Shown: positions 36,376 to 49,860, counted from the first letter of the stretch. The stretch: 64,000 bases of DNA from Hoplostethus atlanticus (GCA_034670405.1 JAXDDX010000284.1:186001-250000), one strand, 5' to 3'. Made by a program: numbers and translations. Notes: a model not told the origin generated them from the letters alone.

Positions 36376-36484
36376 TATCATCCTACTTTCTCCACTCTGC
36401 TCTCTCTGATGTGTTTTCGGGCAGGGTGCGCTCTGTGTGGTGGTAATGAAGCACACAGGGCCAGGACCGAGCCCCACACCTTCT

Positions 36485-36486
<2 letters not shown>

Positions 36487-36525
<39 letters not shown>
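36487..36525. repeat. (CA)n microsatellite
   Basis: About 19 CA units. Confidence 0.95.
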
Positions 36526-36526
<1 letters not shown>

Positions 36527-38529
36527 AAGTGGCCCCGAGGCCAAAAGGGTACATGAAAGAGGAAAGCGAGAGCCAGGGCTGTATGGGGGATTCGAGGGTC
36601 CTGAGATCACAGGACTTGTCAGACGGTGTGTGTGTGTGTGTGTCTATAATGCGTGCGTATGCATTCCAGAGGCAGACACGATTCCAGGATTGGATTGGAT
36701 GATGTGACTCATTGCCACAGCGGCCTGATCTGAGGCAGCCGCCAATGTGACTGGCGACTAGTTACAGCAAATCATCAGATGAGGAGGCATGCCACACACA
36801 CACGCGCGCACACACAGTACCACTCACACACTGTGAGTGGTACTTCAGCCCTTTCTCCATCTCATCCATCGTCATCTACAACGGCATAGGGATGGGTCTC
36901 CATAACTACGAGGAGATTAACATTAGAAAGGCCGGGCACTCCCACTTCACTGCTGGTTTGAATTTTAGAACTGAAAACTCAAAATGCTCCTCCACTTTCT
37001 GCACAAGTTGTTTATAGACTCAAAATCATGGAAATGGCTTCTAAATGCTCAAAGTCCCACAGCCGCTGTTGTTCTCTGGCTTTTTGACCGGTTTCCGTTT
37101 GCTCATTTTTCATATTTTCCATCCATTTCATGTTAATTCTGACTTTTTACATACGCCATGATTTAAAATATTCTAAAATCAGCTTTGCCATACTCCTCTG
37201 GCTCATTTTGCTCCCAACAGCATAGAAAACAATTCCCAAGATGTCTAAGTTGGTCAGTAAAGGTAATCAATCAATCAAGTTGCATCAGAACGCAAACATC
37301 CGTCTATGAACGTCTATATTTTGACAGAAGTTCGGTTCAAGATGGCCGTCTCATATTAATGTGTGCATTCAGGAACAGCGCGAGAGCCGAGACCAGACAG
37401 GAGTCTTACTTCTGGTTTCTGCTTGTAAACCAGATGAGGCAAGATACAGAGAAATATGTCACGCAAACGTACAAACCAAAGCAAAACGCTTCCGCCAGCT
37501 ATAGTCTGGTAAATGAAACGGAAATTAAAGCTACATTTTACACAATTACGGTTAGAATTTGCTATCTTCTTTACTGGGAGTAACTTCTAATATTTAGATA
37601 TTTATTTTTAAAAGCGACTAAAATAAACAAACATAAATTATTGTGATTGTTGTTCTGTGGGAAACTAGTCTCTCGATCTGATTAGTAAATATTTCTCAGT
37701 GAATTCCAGTTTTCCTTGCTGCCACATGATCAATTTCTTCTCAACCCTCATCAACACGACAGTTCCCTGGCAGTGAAGAACTGTGCATTTGGAGAGGGGG
37801 GGGGGGGCAAGGTAGGTAAATGATATTCAAACATGTCACCTCTTCAGAGAGAAAGCCCAGCGCTCCCTCAGGAACTCGTCTGATGAATATTAATATGTCG
37901 TAACAACAGAAGCGGCGTGCCAGGCCTGTCAGGTCTGGAGACAGGTTGCCAGTTTGAGGGCAGGGAGCATCGTTCCTCCACCTTTCACAGCTTTGTCAAA
38001 CTTGTTTTTCCTCCGCGCTACACGGGAGCATTGTCGTTGGGCTTCGGATCGCTCCCTGCTTTGATATCGCTCCCCAGCTTGCCTTTGTACTTCACAGGTC
38101 CCGTGGCACCGCTCATTAATAGGCCCTGACAATTGTTTTCCTCCTCTTTTATGCCCACCCCACACCCCACCCAATTGTCCCATGAGGGGCACTATGTAAA
38201 TATAAGGCTGAGCAAATGGCTTTATTATTAACTCATCTAACTTTAGCGTTAGAACTAATGTGTGATTAGGGTAAGACGCATATGAATGGTGTTTTCTATA
38301 AATGTAATCATTGAAAGGCTGCGTGATAAAATTCCTCAAGGTATTCAAGTATCACATCATTGCTGCCGGGTTTAAATCTTAAGTCTAAAATGTCAACTTT
38401 TTGACGACCACGCATCTGAGTTTATGGGGGGCTGTGTACTTCAGTTGCAATCAAAACATGAAAATCACCCAAATTTTCACATTCACACAACAGTGACACA
38501 TATAGTCCGTTGTCCATTGTTTGTCCTTT

Positions 38530-38810
38530 TTGTACATTTCGGGGGTGGTGGTAGGCTAGAAGTTAGGGGAGCGGGGTTGGCGGGGTGGAAGGTTGCTGGT
38601 TTGAATCCTGGCTGGTGAACGAGTCACACTCCCCTCCCTCAACCATTGTCAAGGTGCTCTTGAGCAAGGCATTGAACCCCCAACTGCTACAATGGAGTAG
38701 TCCTCTACTGTTGGCCACTGAGCAGCTCTGGCTGTACTGGGCAGCTCCCCCTCTTTCATGTAGTCATTAAATGTTGACATGTTTTACAATGTGACTTACT
38801 GAACTTGAAC
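38530..38810 (+). mobile_element. V-SINE-like retroposon
   Basis: Contains a degenerate tRNA-type head with a B-box-like GGTTTGAATCC, followed by the conserved core phrases GTCAAGGTGCTCTTGAGC, AAGGCATTGAACCCCCAACT and GGCCACTGAGCAGCTC, which are typical of the vertebrate SINE superfamily in teleosts. The A-box is poor and the tail lacks a clear simple repeat, so the copy is old. Confidence 0.65.
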
Positions 38811-39199
38811 TGTGTTGTTGATTGGCACTGTGCCAGTCACTGGTAGGCTGTGGGAACCTGCCATCATGGCCACATTGAGGGCCTCTGCAACAAGGAGCTC
38901 CTCCAGGAAAACTCTTCTGGATGTCATCCTCACCAAGCATTGGTCGAAGGATGTACAGTTATATATATAATGTAATAAGGTGTGTTCATAAACACTTCCA
39001 TGCTCTTGTTAAGAAAGCATATTCCATTATCGTCTTCCCTCCAGACAGTTCCTTCCACTCCTTGACCCCCATCATAGCCTGCCACCACCACCATTGAGGG
39101 AGAAATGAATACATGCGCTTCATAATTTCTCTTAATGTCTTCATAGATCTGCTGCTGACCTTGAGGCATTCAGAACCACATCCTGATGGATGCCAGCAA

Positions 39200-39300
39200 C
39201 ATTGTATTCCTATAGCCCTTCATCACCGTTAGTCTCAAAGGGCTTCACAAACACACACAGAGGAAACACAATGTCAAAACAAGGGAATTAATTACAAATA
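39200..39300 (+). repeat. Fragment of the TTATTTGTATAGCCC repeat family
   Basis: Shares CTATAGCCCTTCATCACCGT and AAAGGGCTTCACA with the copy at 18803, then ends. Confidence 0.6.
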
Positions 39301-40344
39301 CAGTTGGCAATTAATGTAATTGTGATATGAGGAAAGACACTAAAGTATGGCTTCAGTGGAGCAGTTAGTAACCTACTGAAAAATGTTACTCTGCACTAGG
39401 CAACTGTGTGGCTCCAAATGTCAGCGAGAGGTAACTGTCTGAGAGCTGTTTGAACTACCAGAAATCCTGTAAGGTGCTGTCAGTAAACTGCACACAGTGT
39501 GTTCATGTTTACCAACTCAGCAGGTCTGTAATGCTTTCCCCTTTGCCGCCACCCCTCCCTCCCTTTCTGACCACAAGGGTAAAATGGCTAAAATGACATA
39601 CCCAAAATAAAATGGTTCCTGCTCTTGAACCCTTTTGACTACATGCATAATCGCTCCTGAAAAGGAAGACCTTGTAGTTTGTTCTCCCGGTGTCAGAATT
39701 ACTGTAAGTATTACTGAAGCAGAGCTACAGAAGCTCAAACACAGTTGAAATTGAAGACTTTATTAACAACCTTATTTTAGTGTAAATATCTCCCTGTGGT
39801 TGTTATGTATGAACCCAGACAGACTAATCTAATCCTGGTTCAAAGTGTGTAATAATGGCACCAAAAATGAACGCTTTCAGGTGGTGTATTGCATGGTCAG
39901 ACACTCGTGGTTCAGTGGTTAAAGAACAAAACTAAATTGGGGACAGCAAAGCCAACAGTTAAAATGTGGCACAAATTAAAATGGAATTTGAGCAAAGCTC
40001 AACCTGGCATGTGCTCAGTTTAAATTTGCGTGAGAGACAGAACAAAGATGCCCTCGCTCACAGAGCCTGTTCAATTAGTCTGCGTTGAGCTGGTTGATCA
40101 CTGTGCAGGGCCAGAGCCTGTCCAATGGAGACAAGGCAAGGCCTAAACCAACAGAAAGATAAGTTAAGGGGAAAAAAGGGACAAATGTACCTGGAAATAA
40201 CTGCAAAACTATCAAGTATTATACATAATTTTAATCAGAAAAGCCTGACAGTTCACATGAATCAATCAGGATATTGTTTTAAGAAACATCAGGGCCTAGA
40301 TAATCAAACATGGGTTTAAAATGACCAGAATTCTGATTTATATT

Positions 40345-40430
40345 ATATAAGTTTGTATAGCCCTTAATTGCAGTGTCAAAGGGCTACACAATGCCCATGG
40401 GCGTTAACAATAAATACTTAGAGAGAGAAA
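40345..40430 (+). repeat. Fragment of the TTATTTGTATAGCCC repeat family
   Basis: Shares GTTTGTATAGCCCTTAATTG, CAAAGGGCTACACAATGCCC and ACAATAAATACTTA with the other copies. Confidence 0.6.
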
Positions 40431-41572
40431 TAATAGAGAGAGATAATATTCTTGATTGCAATAGCAGCCAGGGAGTGTTTTGAAGTGTAGTCAGCTTATG
40501 AAAAACTGTCAAGTTGTATAGTGATAGTGCCAGAAATTCATTTTTCAATAAGCTTCTAGAAAAAAAACCCACTGGAAGACTATGGTGATGGTAATTATGG
40601 TATAAACCACTTTTTATTTGTGATAAACTTTGTGACACAGACCTGCTTGTCATCTGTGATTTGTCATGAAATGAAATCACGGTTGGGCTTGCTTTTCATT
40701 AAGGCATTCTAGATTAATGCTGATTTAACACGTTGGATAACGACTATCTTTGAAACCACGAGAACTTCGAGATATAAAGGTCTTCACATTATTTGTGTAA
40801 ATGACAGCGGAGTGTGACTGCTCCAGCGCTGGGCAAATAAGCACAGAGACATCATTAGCTACAGCATGGTGAAAGCCCCTTAATATTGTATGGCTTATAT
40901 TCCCCTTTCATGTTGCTTTCAAATAGTTGTGTCAGACCCATGCCATCAATCAAGCAATTTCTACCCCAACACACACACACGATGTTAATGTTTCAGTTTG
41001 TGTGTGTGTGTGTGATTAGGAATTCACTTTTATTTGCGTTGTTGCTGCAGAGAGGAGGAAGGCACTTTGTTGCACACAGCAGTGGTCTGCACACCATTTC
41101 TACAACTATCTCATCCATTTTTAACACACACACACACACACACACACACAAAGGGCTCCACCCATGACTGATGTGCAGATTAAGATTGTAAAAAAAAAAG
41201 GGGGATATGTTTTTTCATATTGTTTAAATTCTTCATATCATAGGCACGTACCGTCAGGTTCCACAAAGGCAGATCGAGGTCTAAAATGAAAGCCGTTCAC
41301 AGTGCTGATTGGCATTAAATGTGGGCGTGCAGTATTTATTCTTCGTTTGTTGTCGCTGCATTTGTTCTAAGTGAACTGACAGGTTGTGCAGTCAAATCAT
41401 AGAACAGCCGCCAGCAGCTGTCTGTCAGTACAGCTAGGGTACAGCAACACCAACCTTGATATACAGTATACGAAGTGGAACAGATGGTCTATCACCCTCC
41501 ACCTCGCAGTTTCCCTGTCTGAAATGTGTGTTAGAATCTGCTGATGGTTTCAATGTACTGAATTTAAAGGTG

Positions 41573-41815
41573 CTACGTGTAGTATTTTTAAACATCAATA
41601 TATCATTGTCAAACTTTACACCTGGGTATCATTACCATAAACAAATGAGACCATGGATTGGTAGCTTCTATCTCAGTATTAGTTCTAGCTTTTCTCAAAA
41701 TGATGACCACTTTTCCCATAAACCCTGTTGCTTCTGGTCCCCCCTCCCCCTCCCTGGTGTCTGACAGCTTTAACTCTGTTAGCGCTGGAAGAACAGCGCC
41801 CTCTTCCTTCCTTCC
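41573..41815 (+). repeat. Dispersed repeat, AAAGGTGCTACGTGTAG family
   Basis: Carries AACATCAATATATCATTG, ATGAGACCATGGATTGGTAG, CTTCTATCTCAGTATTAG, CCCATAAACCCTGTTGCTTC and AGAACAGCGCCCTCTTCC. Two reverse copies are at 51785-52170 and 63530-63775. The family is non-coding; a SINE or MITE origin is possible. Confidence 0.7.
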
Positions 41816-41880
41816 TGTTCCATGCTTATAGCATGATATTTCACTCTTCTTTTATTTCTTTCTTTCTATGTACTGTGTAC

Positions 41881-42238
41881 TAGGGTTTGTCGATATATCG
41901 CACCGAAGGCCACAGCTACTGAATATGTTATTTTTATTTTTATGTCTGACCAGAGGAATCATTCCAGTGTGGTGTGGGAGGATTTTCCTCCACAGCATCA
42001 GGGTGTCACTCTGTAAAACCTGCAATGAAACCTGCCTCACCATGCCTTAAGGAGCTGAAACCCACCTAAAGCTATTTTATTAGTCTGGTTTCAGTGGAGA
42101 GTTTTAGTGTCCCAAGACGGTCTAAATGCTGTTTCAGAGGCTTTTCCACCCTGAGAATAAAATTTAGGGGGAACAGTGAATACCTTTGGGGCAAGATACC
42201 AAATATCAGGACAAAATATGGGAATCGGCGACCCTACT
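41881..42238 (-). mobile_element. MITE-like element copy adjacent to a prkcz exon
   Basis: Nearly full length in reverse orientation, from TAGGGTTTGTCGATATATCG to GCGACCCTACT, with TA at both outer ends. It ends 33 bp from the prkcz exon at 42271, leaving very little intron between the donor and the insertion. Confidence 0.75.
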
Positions 42239-42270
42239 GTGTACATACAAGGACTCCAATCAGGTCTTAC

Positions 42271-42360
42271 CTGGTCCCAGTCTATACTGCGGAAAAATGT
42301 GTGTGACTTGATGTCTGTGAAGCCCGCCTGGACCTGGCAACCCAGCCGCTCTTTAGGATC
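42271..42360 (-). CDS. prkcz: PRKCZ exon: end of the kinase core
   Basis: 30 codons between CCAACAG and [29 protein letters not shown] and [10 protein letters not shown]. The Arg of KERLG is the conserved subdomain XI residue. Confidence 0.97.
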
Positions 42361-43733
42361 CTGTTGGGACGAAGACAACTGCTCAGCAAAGAAACAGCAT
42401 TTCTACTTTCAGGTTGCCGTCTTTTACATTTACCCTTCTGCTGCGGTTTCTTCTTGCTCTATCTTGTAATATCTACTGGATTTCACTACCGCCTTTTTCA
42501 TATAGAATACAGTATTGAACTCACTCAAATTGGATATCAAATTTAGGAAGCGCGGTAATGCTAGATTATTCCATATAATTTAGCTGCATATTCAGTTTGT
42601 TTCAGTACCTGACAGTGCGGAAACAGTAGCAGTGAAATGTACAGTAATACCCTCCGCTAATCAACTATTCTTCTAGAAAGCTGATATCACTGACTTAATG
42701 TCAGATCTTTATGCAGACAGTAATAAAGTCCAGGGGGTAACATGTCAATAGACAGCATTTCTTTGCCTATTTTCACACATCACACGGCTCCTGAGAGGCT
42801 GAGGCAATCACCACATGGCCAAATTTGCTGCTAATTACCTCAGCCCACTGTGTTTCATTATGCGCCGTTATATATGAATCTGTCTGTTTGCACAACTCGC
42901 TGCCCCCCCACTGACTCTTAAGACTGGGGCTGCGCTCTATTCATCACAACAATTATGGCAATGACTTACAGAGGTAAAGTGCATGTGAAACGCTACGAGG
43001 CCGTTTGCATCAGAGTGATATCACAACACCACACACACACGCACACACACACACAAATTAAACAGTAACAAACACGAAAGCAATGCAATGGTTTAAATGC
43101 AAAAACACATTTTTTGCAGACATAGGCACTAACCCAGTACACAGTAAAAAATGTCCTATGGAGGAATATTTCGGAAACATAAAAATATATAATCTATAAT
43201 TAATAATAATATATATAATAATATAGTGTGTAATGTCACAATAGACAAATAATAATTAAATTAAATGTGGCCATAAATAATTGAATTGTTTAATTAATTA
43301 TTTATTTAATCATTTATTTATTTCAATAACGCTACATGTGACATGAAATAAGACTTTAAATTAAAACTGTCACTTTCACCCATCAAAGTTGGGAGGGTGG
43401 GCTTTAACAAGCGCTGTTTACGTTATGTTTGAATGCCCCCCCACTTGATCTGTTCTTTTATTTCTATTTCTATCCTTTGCTGTATCCTATTGCTATTTTG
43501 CTGATGCAACAACCCAATTGCCCCCATGGCAACATATAAAAGTTCTTAACACAGACACAAACACATACTGTATGCACTCTGCGCCAAACGAGCGAGGCCT
43601 TCACAGAGAGAGGCTGCCATGTTGGCTGCCCATAATGCAGAACAAGGTCTTGGCCATGATCCTACACATGCTGATTTGACTGAGCGCTGTACACATGCAC
43701 AGAGGCATCTGATTGGGAATGGACCACTCTCAC
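42361..43733 (-). other. prkcz: prkcz intron
   Basis: No clear repeat was identified except short CA runs near 43030-43055 and AT-rich sequence around 43180-43330. No exon-like segment. Confidence 0.7.
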
Positions 43734-43813
43734 CTTGTTTAGAAAGCCCTTGAGCACGCTGGCAGCTTTCACCGACAGAGACCTTGGGATGCGAATGGGC
43801 TTCTCAAGAATAA
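43734..43813 (-). CDS. prkcz: PRKCZ exon: C-lobe helices
   Basis: Follows CCAACAG; encodes [20 protein letters not shown] and KGFLNK, entering with two bases and ending in phase 0 at AAG|GTGAGA. Confidence 0.96.
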
Positions 43814-46800
43814 CTGTTGGCAAAGAGAGGGGAAGGGCAGCGAGAGAGAAAGAAAGAAAGAGGAGGACAATCGTGAGAAGGGAGGAAGACAATTGGTGAT
43901 TCACGGTCCGGCCTGCCTGTGGGTGACCACGTCTGCTGCGTGGGAGTCAAAGGGAGGGTGGAGGAGAGACAGAGGACTCTATTCTGTTCTTTCCATCACA
44001 AGATTTTGTTGCTGTTCACACAGCCTTGAGACTCGCACAACTTCACAATGTCATAATAATGGGAAATATATATATATGCTATATGAAAGCGGTCACCCGC
44101 CCCCGCCCCCCCCCCTCAACAAAATCCTTATTCAAACTAAAATGTTGTTGCAGTGGCAAAAGAAATAACAGAATGGGCATAGAAGGCAAATGTGGCTAAA
44201 AAGAAGTATATTTTCTACAAACACTAGTCATCTCTGGATATTTATTGTGTAAAGGTTTGGGCCAGACATTTTTTTTCAAAGCATCGGGGGTTCTTTGTCT
44301 TTTATGAGAGCTGCAATGCTTCACAAACAGCAGAGGAGAGGAGTGCCCAAGTAGAAATTCGTCTTTGAAAGCCCTGAGGAAGCGCAGACGAAAACATCAG
44401 AAAACATTTGCTTTCTGACCCTGGGACGGCAAGGCAATTTTAATCTGGCTCATCTTTGTCAAAAAAAAAACCATCTTCTCCCGAACCCCCCCCCCAAAAA
44501 AACACATAATGGTCCCTGCAGAGTGCAATTCCTCATCTTCCATCAATTCTCCCTTCCATTTCATGTCTAGTCACGAGAGAACATGACAATTACTTAAAAC
44601 GTACATGTTTTTACATCAAAGTAGAATATATCAGGGACCCCGTGTGGCCCCTTCCCCCCATCGAATACAGTTTTTGCCAGTCTTGGTGAGGCTGTCTGTC
44701 TAAAGCTCGGGGGTTGGCATGGGTAGCGCCCGCACCCGGAGCAACGCCTGGCACAAGGTCTAGCTAGGTGGCATATGGCTGGGCGGCTCCTATAGCGAGG
44801 GGGCTGGTTTCCGTTGGCAGGCGTTCACCCAGGAGCCCGCTGCTCAGCCGGTAGGACCGCCAGGAGGATGATCCTGGTGGCAGATGCTAGCCATGGTGCC
44901 GTGCTATGCCACCGACGGGCACAGCGGAGACATAATGCATCACAGGAGGCTATAGTAGTATGGAGGAATGTCTGTTATAGCAGGGGTGAGTGTGAGTAAG
45001 GGTGGGAGGGGTAAGGGGGCGTACTATATAAGAGCACCATATGGCTTGAGGAAACACACATGCAAATACAATGGCAGACATTGTAGAAGTTCCTCCACCC
45101 TCAATCTCTCTTGCATTAGAGCCACTGACTCTATTATTGCCGGATTTTCCAAACAGTTCATCTTAGGGTTTGTCTTTTTTACACCTAGCTTATAAGAAAA
45201 GGTCAGCTCCAATCAGGCAGTAAGTCACTTGCGGTAACTCAGCCGCCAGAGAAACGTTACAAGTTAGGAGACGAGACTCCACAAAGAGAAAGCCTGTCGT
45301 TCTCATGAGTTTGAAATCTGAAATCTGTTTGAAATTTGATTTTGGGCTGATTTTCGGAGCTTCAAACAGCTTTTCTCCGAGAGACAGAACGAACAGACAA
45401 TAACAGTACCATCTAATAGCATCTACTAGTGAGGACTGATTGATGGAGTGTCCTTTTAGGTAATCTGTGACTTTTATTTTGCAACATTGACAGGTCTCTG
45501 ACTCAGCTTATGGTGGTCTGTAATGGACATAAATAATAAAGTCACATTTGCCCAATAGAGGAGTAGCTAGTTAATTAGAGCAGCAGGAATCCAGGAATCC
45601 AACAGAAACGGCTAGTGAAGAGGTAATATATCACCATGCAAAACCCTTTTTAGCCCTCCAAGCTGAAATGTGTTGCGTTGCTGGTCTGCGTAGTTGAAAA
45701 TGTAAGTAGACTGAAGGATGACACCTTTGGATTGGCATTTACTCAAAGCTTATGAACCTAATGTCAACTCAACTCTTCAGTGTTCATTTTGTTGCTGTAT
45801 GAAGCATTTGTCAAGAACCATATTGCCGCTGTTTTGTGAAAACTAACAGCCTTGTTGTTAGCTTGAACACCGTGCTTTTTTGAGTTCATCCAATGGCTTT
45901 GAAAGGGTTTCATCCAATCTATATACCAGATAGAAAGGGGGAAAAAAGACTGGACAAAACCCATAACAATGAACATAAATTATTTTTATTTTTTGTCAAT
46001 GGGAAATGTCCCTAGGAGAGACAGTATAAGTGTATATTCACTGACTATTATCATTCTCCCTTGCCTCCCTTGGCCTGAGCCCATGAGCTCACACTCATAG
46101 TGCGTCTTATGATTGTGAAAACGACGAAAATGAACGTGACAAAGAGTAGACTAAAATGATTTCACAAAAAACACACTAAAACAAAACAAAAACTACAAGT
46201 AGATTGAGTGACTAAAATGTGACTAAAACTAACCATAACATTCTGGTGAAGTGAAATGAAACTGCTGCCAGAATTAGCACTAAGCAAACCATAACCATCT
46301 AAGCCTGGATTTACACAAGCACACACATTTTTTAATCCTTTACAGCCCAGAGGGGATGTTTTCCACTACAAGAAATGGTTTTGGTCGTGTGTGTTTTTGT
46401 TTGTGTTTTATTATATATAAAAAAAGACAGATTACCAGTTTTTGTTTAAATGACACCAAACAGCATACCACCTGCCCTCCATATTCATATATGATTTCTT
46501 AATATTCCTCTATACTCCTACATAAGACACTATGGAGAGAGAATGAGAAATATTCACAAAACCACTACAACTTAAATATAAAACAATAATCCTTTTTTAA
46601 AATTATATTTTTCTCTTTTTGCAGAAATGTATTTTTATGAAATGTATTTTATTTATTTTTTTGCATGCACACATCATAGACGTTCAGGAGTTGTCAACTT
46701 CCAACATTAGCGACCTTTTCAATCAATGATTCCAAACACAGAATAAACTAAGGTTACTTGCAGCTATGATTTCTTGTTTGATTTTCAGACAATGTTTTTA

Positions 46801-47093
46801 AAATAAAGTAACAAAGCGGTACAGACTAGCTTGCTGCTAGTCTACCTCTTGGTGGTTAACCGCACTGGCAATTGTAGACGTTCGGTGAAAAGTACTTCCA
46901 CTTCCACTGTTTCAAAATACACCTTTGTCTTTCCCAGTACGAAAAGCTTCTCGCCTACATAGACTTGACATTATGTATTTATTCTTTATATCTCCTGTCT
47001 CTCTCTCTCCCCAATGTGCTTGTACTTGTACTTGTCTCAAATGGCCAATAAAACTCTTGAACTTTAACATATTGCAAAAGCCTTCTGTCTCAC
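43814..47093 (-). other. prkcz: prkcz intron
   Basis: Contains a GC-rich block of unknown origin at about 44640-45010 and, next to the 47094 exon, a segment ending in AATAAAACTCTTGAACTTTA that resembles a retroelement tail. Nothing coding was recognised. Confidence 0.65.
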
Positions 47094-47213
47094 CTTGGAA
47101 GAGGTACTCCTCTGTGTTCATGTCAGGATTGTCGGTGATAATGTCGAACGGGGACCTCCCGGCCATCATCTCGAACATCAGTACGCCCAGAGCCCACCAA
47201 TCCACACTGAAGC
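47094..47213 (-). CDS. prkcz: PRKCZ exon: helix F and substrate lobe
   Basis: Follows CCCCAG; encodes [20 protein letters not shown] and [19 protein letters not shown], ending in phase 1 at CAAG|GTGAGA. The [13 protein letters not shown] insert distinguishes zeta from iota. Confidence 0.97.
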
Positions 47214-48362
47214 CTGGGGAGGACAGAACAACAAGACACGACAAGACAAGACAAGCATCTTCATTTTAGGCCTTCATTAATGATTGTTTAGTGTGGGGCT
47301 GCAACAGAGAAGAGCATCCCATCTCCACTAATTCAGACACTGTCCATTTGCCCCATTTACCCAAATTAAATTCTGCTGTCTGGTATGGACACTGGTGGGA
47401 GATCTTACCCACAAAAAGTGTCTCCTAAAGAGCAGCGTCTAGAGAAAGCTCAACCACCTCCGCTCCCATCAGACACTAAGAAGAAGACATTTCATTTACT
47501 GATGTCAACTTAGAGGATTTCTGGGTAATGAAGTCCTTCAAACAGTCAACTCCCGCTACCTCTTGGGACCGCCAAAGTGAGAAGTTACCTAGTGCAGTTT
47601 TAATAAACGTGGTGAGGGATGAAATGTGTCCTATTTCTTTGCATTTTTTCTTTGCAGGTGTAATACCTGCAGTTCTAAAAATTAAGATCCCTTCAGGTAA
47701 TTCTAACGAAGGCTGTAGATGATGAAGATCCCTGCTTTCCCTATGGTATATTTTGTCAGCACAACAAAGACCTGGTGGGTTACCATTTCTCCAGAATGCA
47801 CTGTGCACTTTTAGCATGCAAGACAAAGGATCTTGAAGTATACCCATTGTGCTTTGTCTCAGCCGTCCAAATTGAGCAGAACTCAAACCCAGATCCCTCA
47901 ATGAGCTGCTGACATGCATGCTCCTATATCTTGCTCCCACAGAGAGTCAGTCATTGAAGTATCTTGGGTAAGTAGAGAAAATCTTGTTTTTGAGTATCGC
48001 TGATACGTCTAATGAACTTGACTCTAGACCGATTACTGGTTTGCCGATATATCCGGCTTTTATTAAAAATCGGAGAGCAACAGTGTTGTTGTCTCTGATA
48101 TGATGGAGGCTCCTCCCTGACCACAGCTACTGAATACTAAACTTTAATTTTTTTTTTTTAATTTCAGATATCTAACTAGAGAAATAATTCCAACATGGTG
48201 TGAGAGCCATGATGTGTCCCATGATGATCTAAATGTTTTAAGAGGCTTTTCCAGGCTGAATAGAATACAATTCTGGGGGAAACACTGAATACTTGAAATT
48301 TATGGAATGTTTTGGCAAGAATAGTGTCTAAGTGTCTAAACCAACCTGACTCCTGTACTCAC
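47214..48362 (-). other. prkcz: prkcz intron with MITE-like copy
   Basis: The only recognised content is the MITE-like copy at 48015-48335. The 154-residue minus-strand frame at 47476-47940 has no recognisable domain. Confidence 0.7.
48015..48335 (-). repeat. MITE-like repeat family copy next to the activation-loop exon
   Basis: Shares TTGCCGATATATCCGG, GACCACAGCTACTGAATA, AGAGGCTTTTCC and GGGGGAAACACTGAATACTT with other copies. It lies about 28 bp downstream of the donor of the exon at 48363-48450. Confidence 0.7.
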
Positions 48363-48450
48363 CGTAATCCTCTCCTCGGAGGATCTCTGGCGCGATGTAG
48401 TTGGGCGTTCCACAGAACGTACTGGTGGTGTCGCCTGGTCTGATCCCCTC
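48363..48450 (-). CDS. prkcz: PRKCZ exon: activation loop
   Basis: Follows ACTCAG; encodes [20 protein letters not shown] and PEILRGEDY, ending in phase 1 at G|GTGAGT. The Thr in STFCGT is the PDK1 site (T410 in human PKC zeta); APE anchors the loop. Confidence 0.97.
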
Positions 48451-48671
48451 CTGAGTGACAGGCAGGAGTAGAAGAAGAAGAAAAGGAAGTAAGCACAAGG
48501 GAAGGAGTAGTAATTACAAAGAGAAAAGAAATGGTGTGGGAGATGTGAAGGGCAAGGACATGAGTGGCGGAAAAAAGAAAAGGAGAGCGGCTCCCTCAGT
48601 AATCCCATTCAATATTGATCTAATGTATAATTAATAATCCTTGTCAGCCATACAGCAGCAGCAGTCTACTA

Positions 48672-48893
<222 letters not shown>

Positions 48894-49860
48894 TTAGGGC
48901 CTGATGGACAAACTGTCACTGTGGCTCCGGCTCGTCATTCAACCCTGTTTGATGGATCTGAGCAATCCAACTGGTGAGATGCACAAATACACATGAAACA
49001 CATGGCGCAAAAACACATAATCAAGAAATGTAGTTCTACAGTATAAAGCAGTTGCATAAGTAGATTTATATTAATAACATTAGATTCATCTCATTAGGAG
49101 TATATAGACATATTTCTAGTAAACATTACACTGTGAACATTTTGTGCCTGACGCTTCCTCCTCCATGTGGGTAGATGTTATGTACTCTGTCTCAAGGAGA
49201 TAAGGTTGCATTAACCCTGGCGAGCCTTTCTCTGTCTGACTGACATAAATCCGTGATTGAGAAACACAGAGAAGAAGGAGTTTTGGGGCGAGATGTTCGA
49301 CAGGGTAATTGAGAAAAAAAACACACCGCGCCCCCGTGTTTCGCAGCGATGGCCCCTGATGGCTCTGGCAAGGCTGCAGCAGGAACTGTTTAATAAAAAA
49401 AACACAAATGCCGTTGTTTCATCGCTGGCTTCCAGACTGGCATAAGCCGCATCCTATCAGCAATACCATCCATCGCCCACCGACCCGCTTCCCCCCACAG
49501 CGCAGGGGAATGCGGCAGGGGCTCTCTAGGAGCAGCGCTCATGAATATGTACGATCATTACGAGTGATTAACATGCTGCTTTGCATATGCACAGCCGCTG
49601 TCTCCAGAATACAGATCGCAGGGGCCGATAGGGGCCCAATGGTGCCTCTCTAAATTACCCAGCCTTTGATCCAGCGTTTATCAGCGCCGCAGTTGGAGTG
49701 CCCCGCAAGTAGACAGGCACAATGAATTATGGGTGCTCATTATATGTTTCAGTGAAAAAAAAGAAAAGTGTTAAAAAGAAACGTTGGGTTTTGCCGGCAT
49801 TGCCATGTCCATGAAGAGTTGGTAAAGTACGCTATGAAGTGCAACGTTTTGTAAGGGGTA

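Larger units (their letters stand above)
32802..42270 (-). other. prkcz: prkcz 9.5-kb intron
   Basis: Contains the dispersed fish repeat (33120, 39200, 40345), a MITE-like copy (35589), CT and CA microsatellites around 36000-36530, the V-SINE-like element (38530), an AAAGGTGCTACGT-family copy (41573) and a MITE-like copy ending 33 bp from the next exon. Short blocks near 32607 and 35110 share the phrase TGGATCTTGA...TTGAGAGTCTTT. No other exon was seen. Confidence 0.75.

Noticed and set aside
47476-47940. 154-residue minus-strand frame in a prkcz intron
   Set aside because: No domain, intronic position and ordinary composition; treated as chance.
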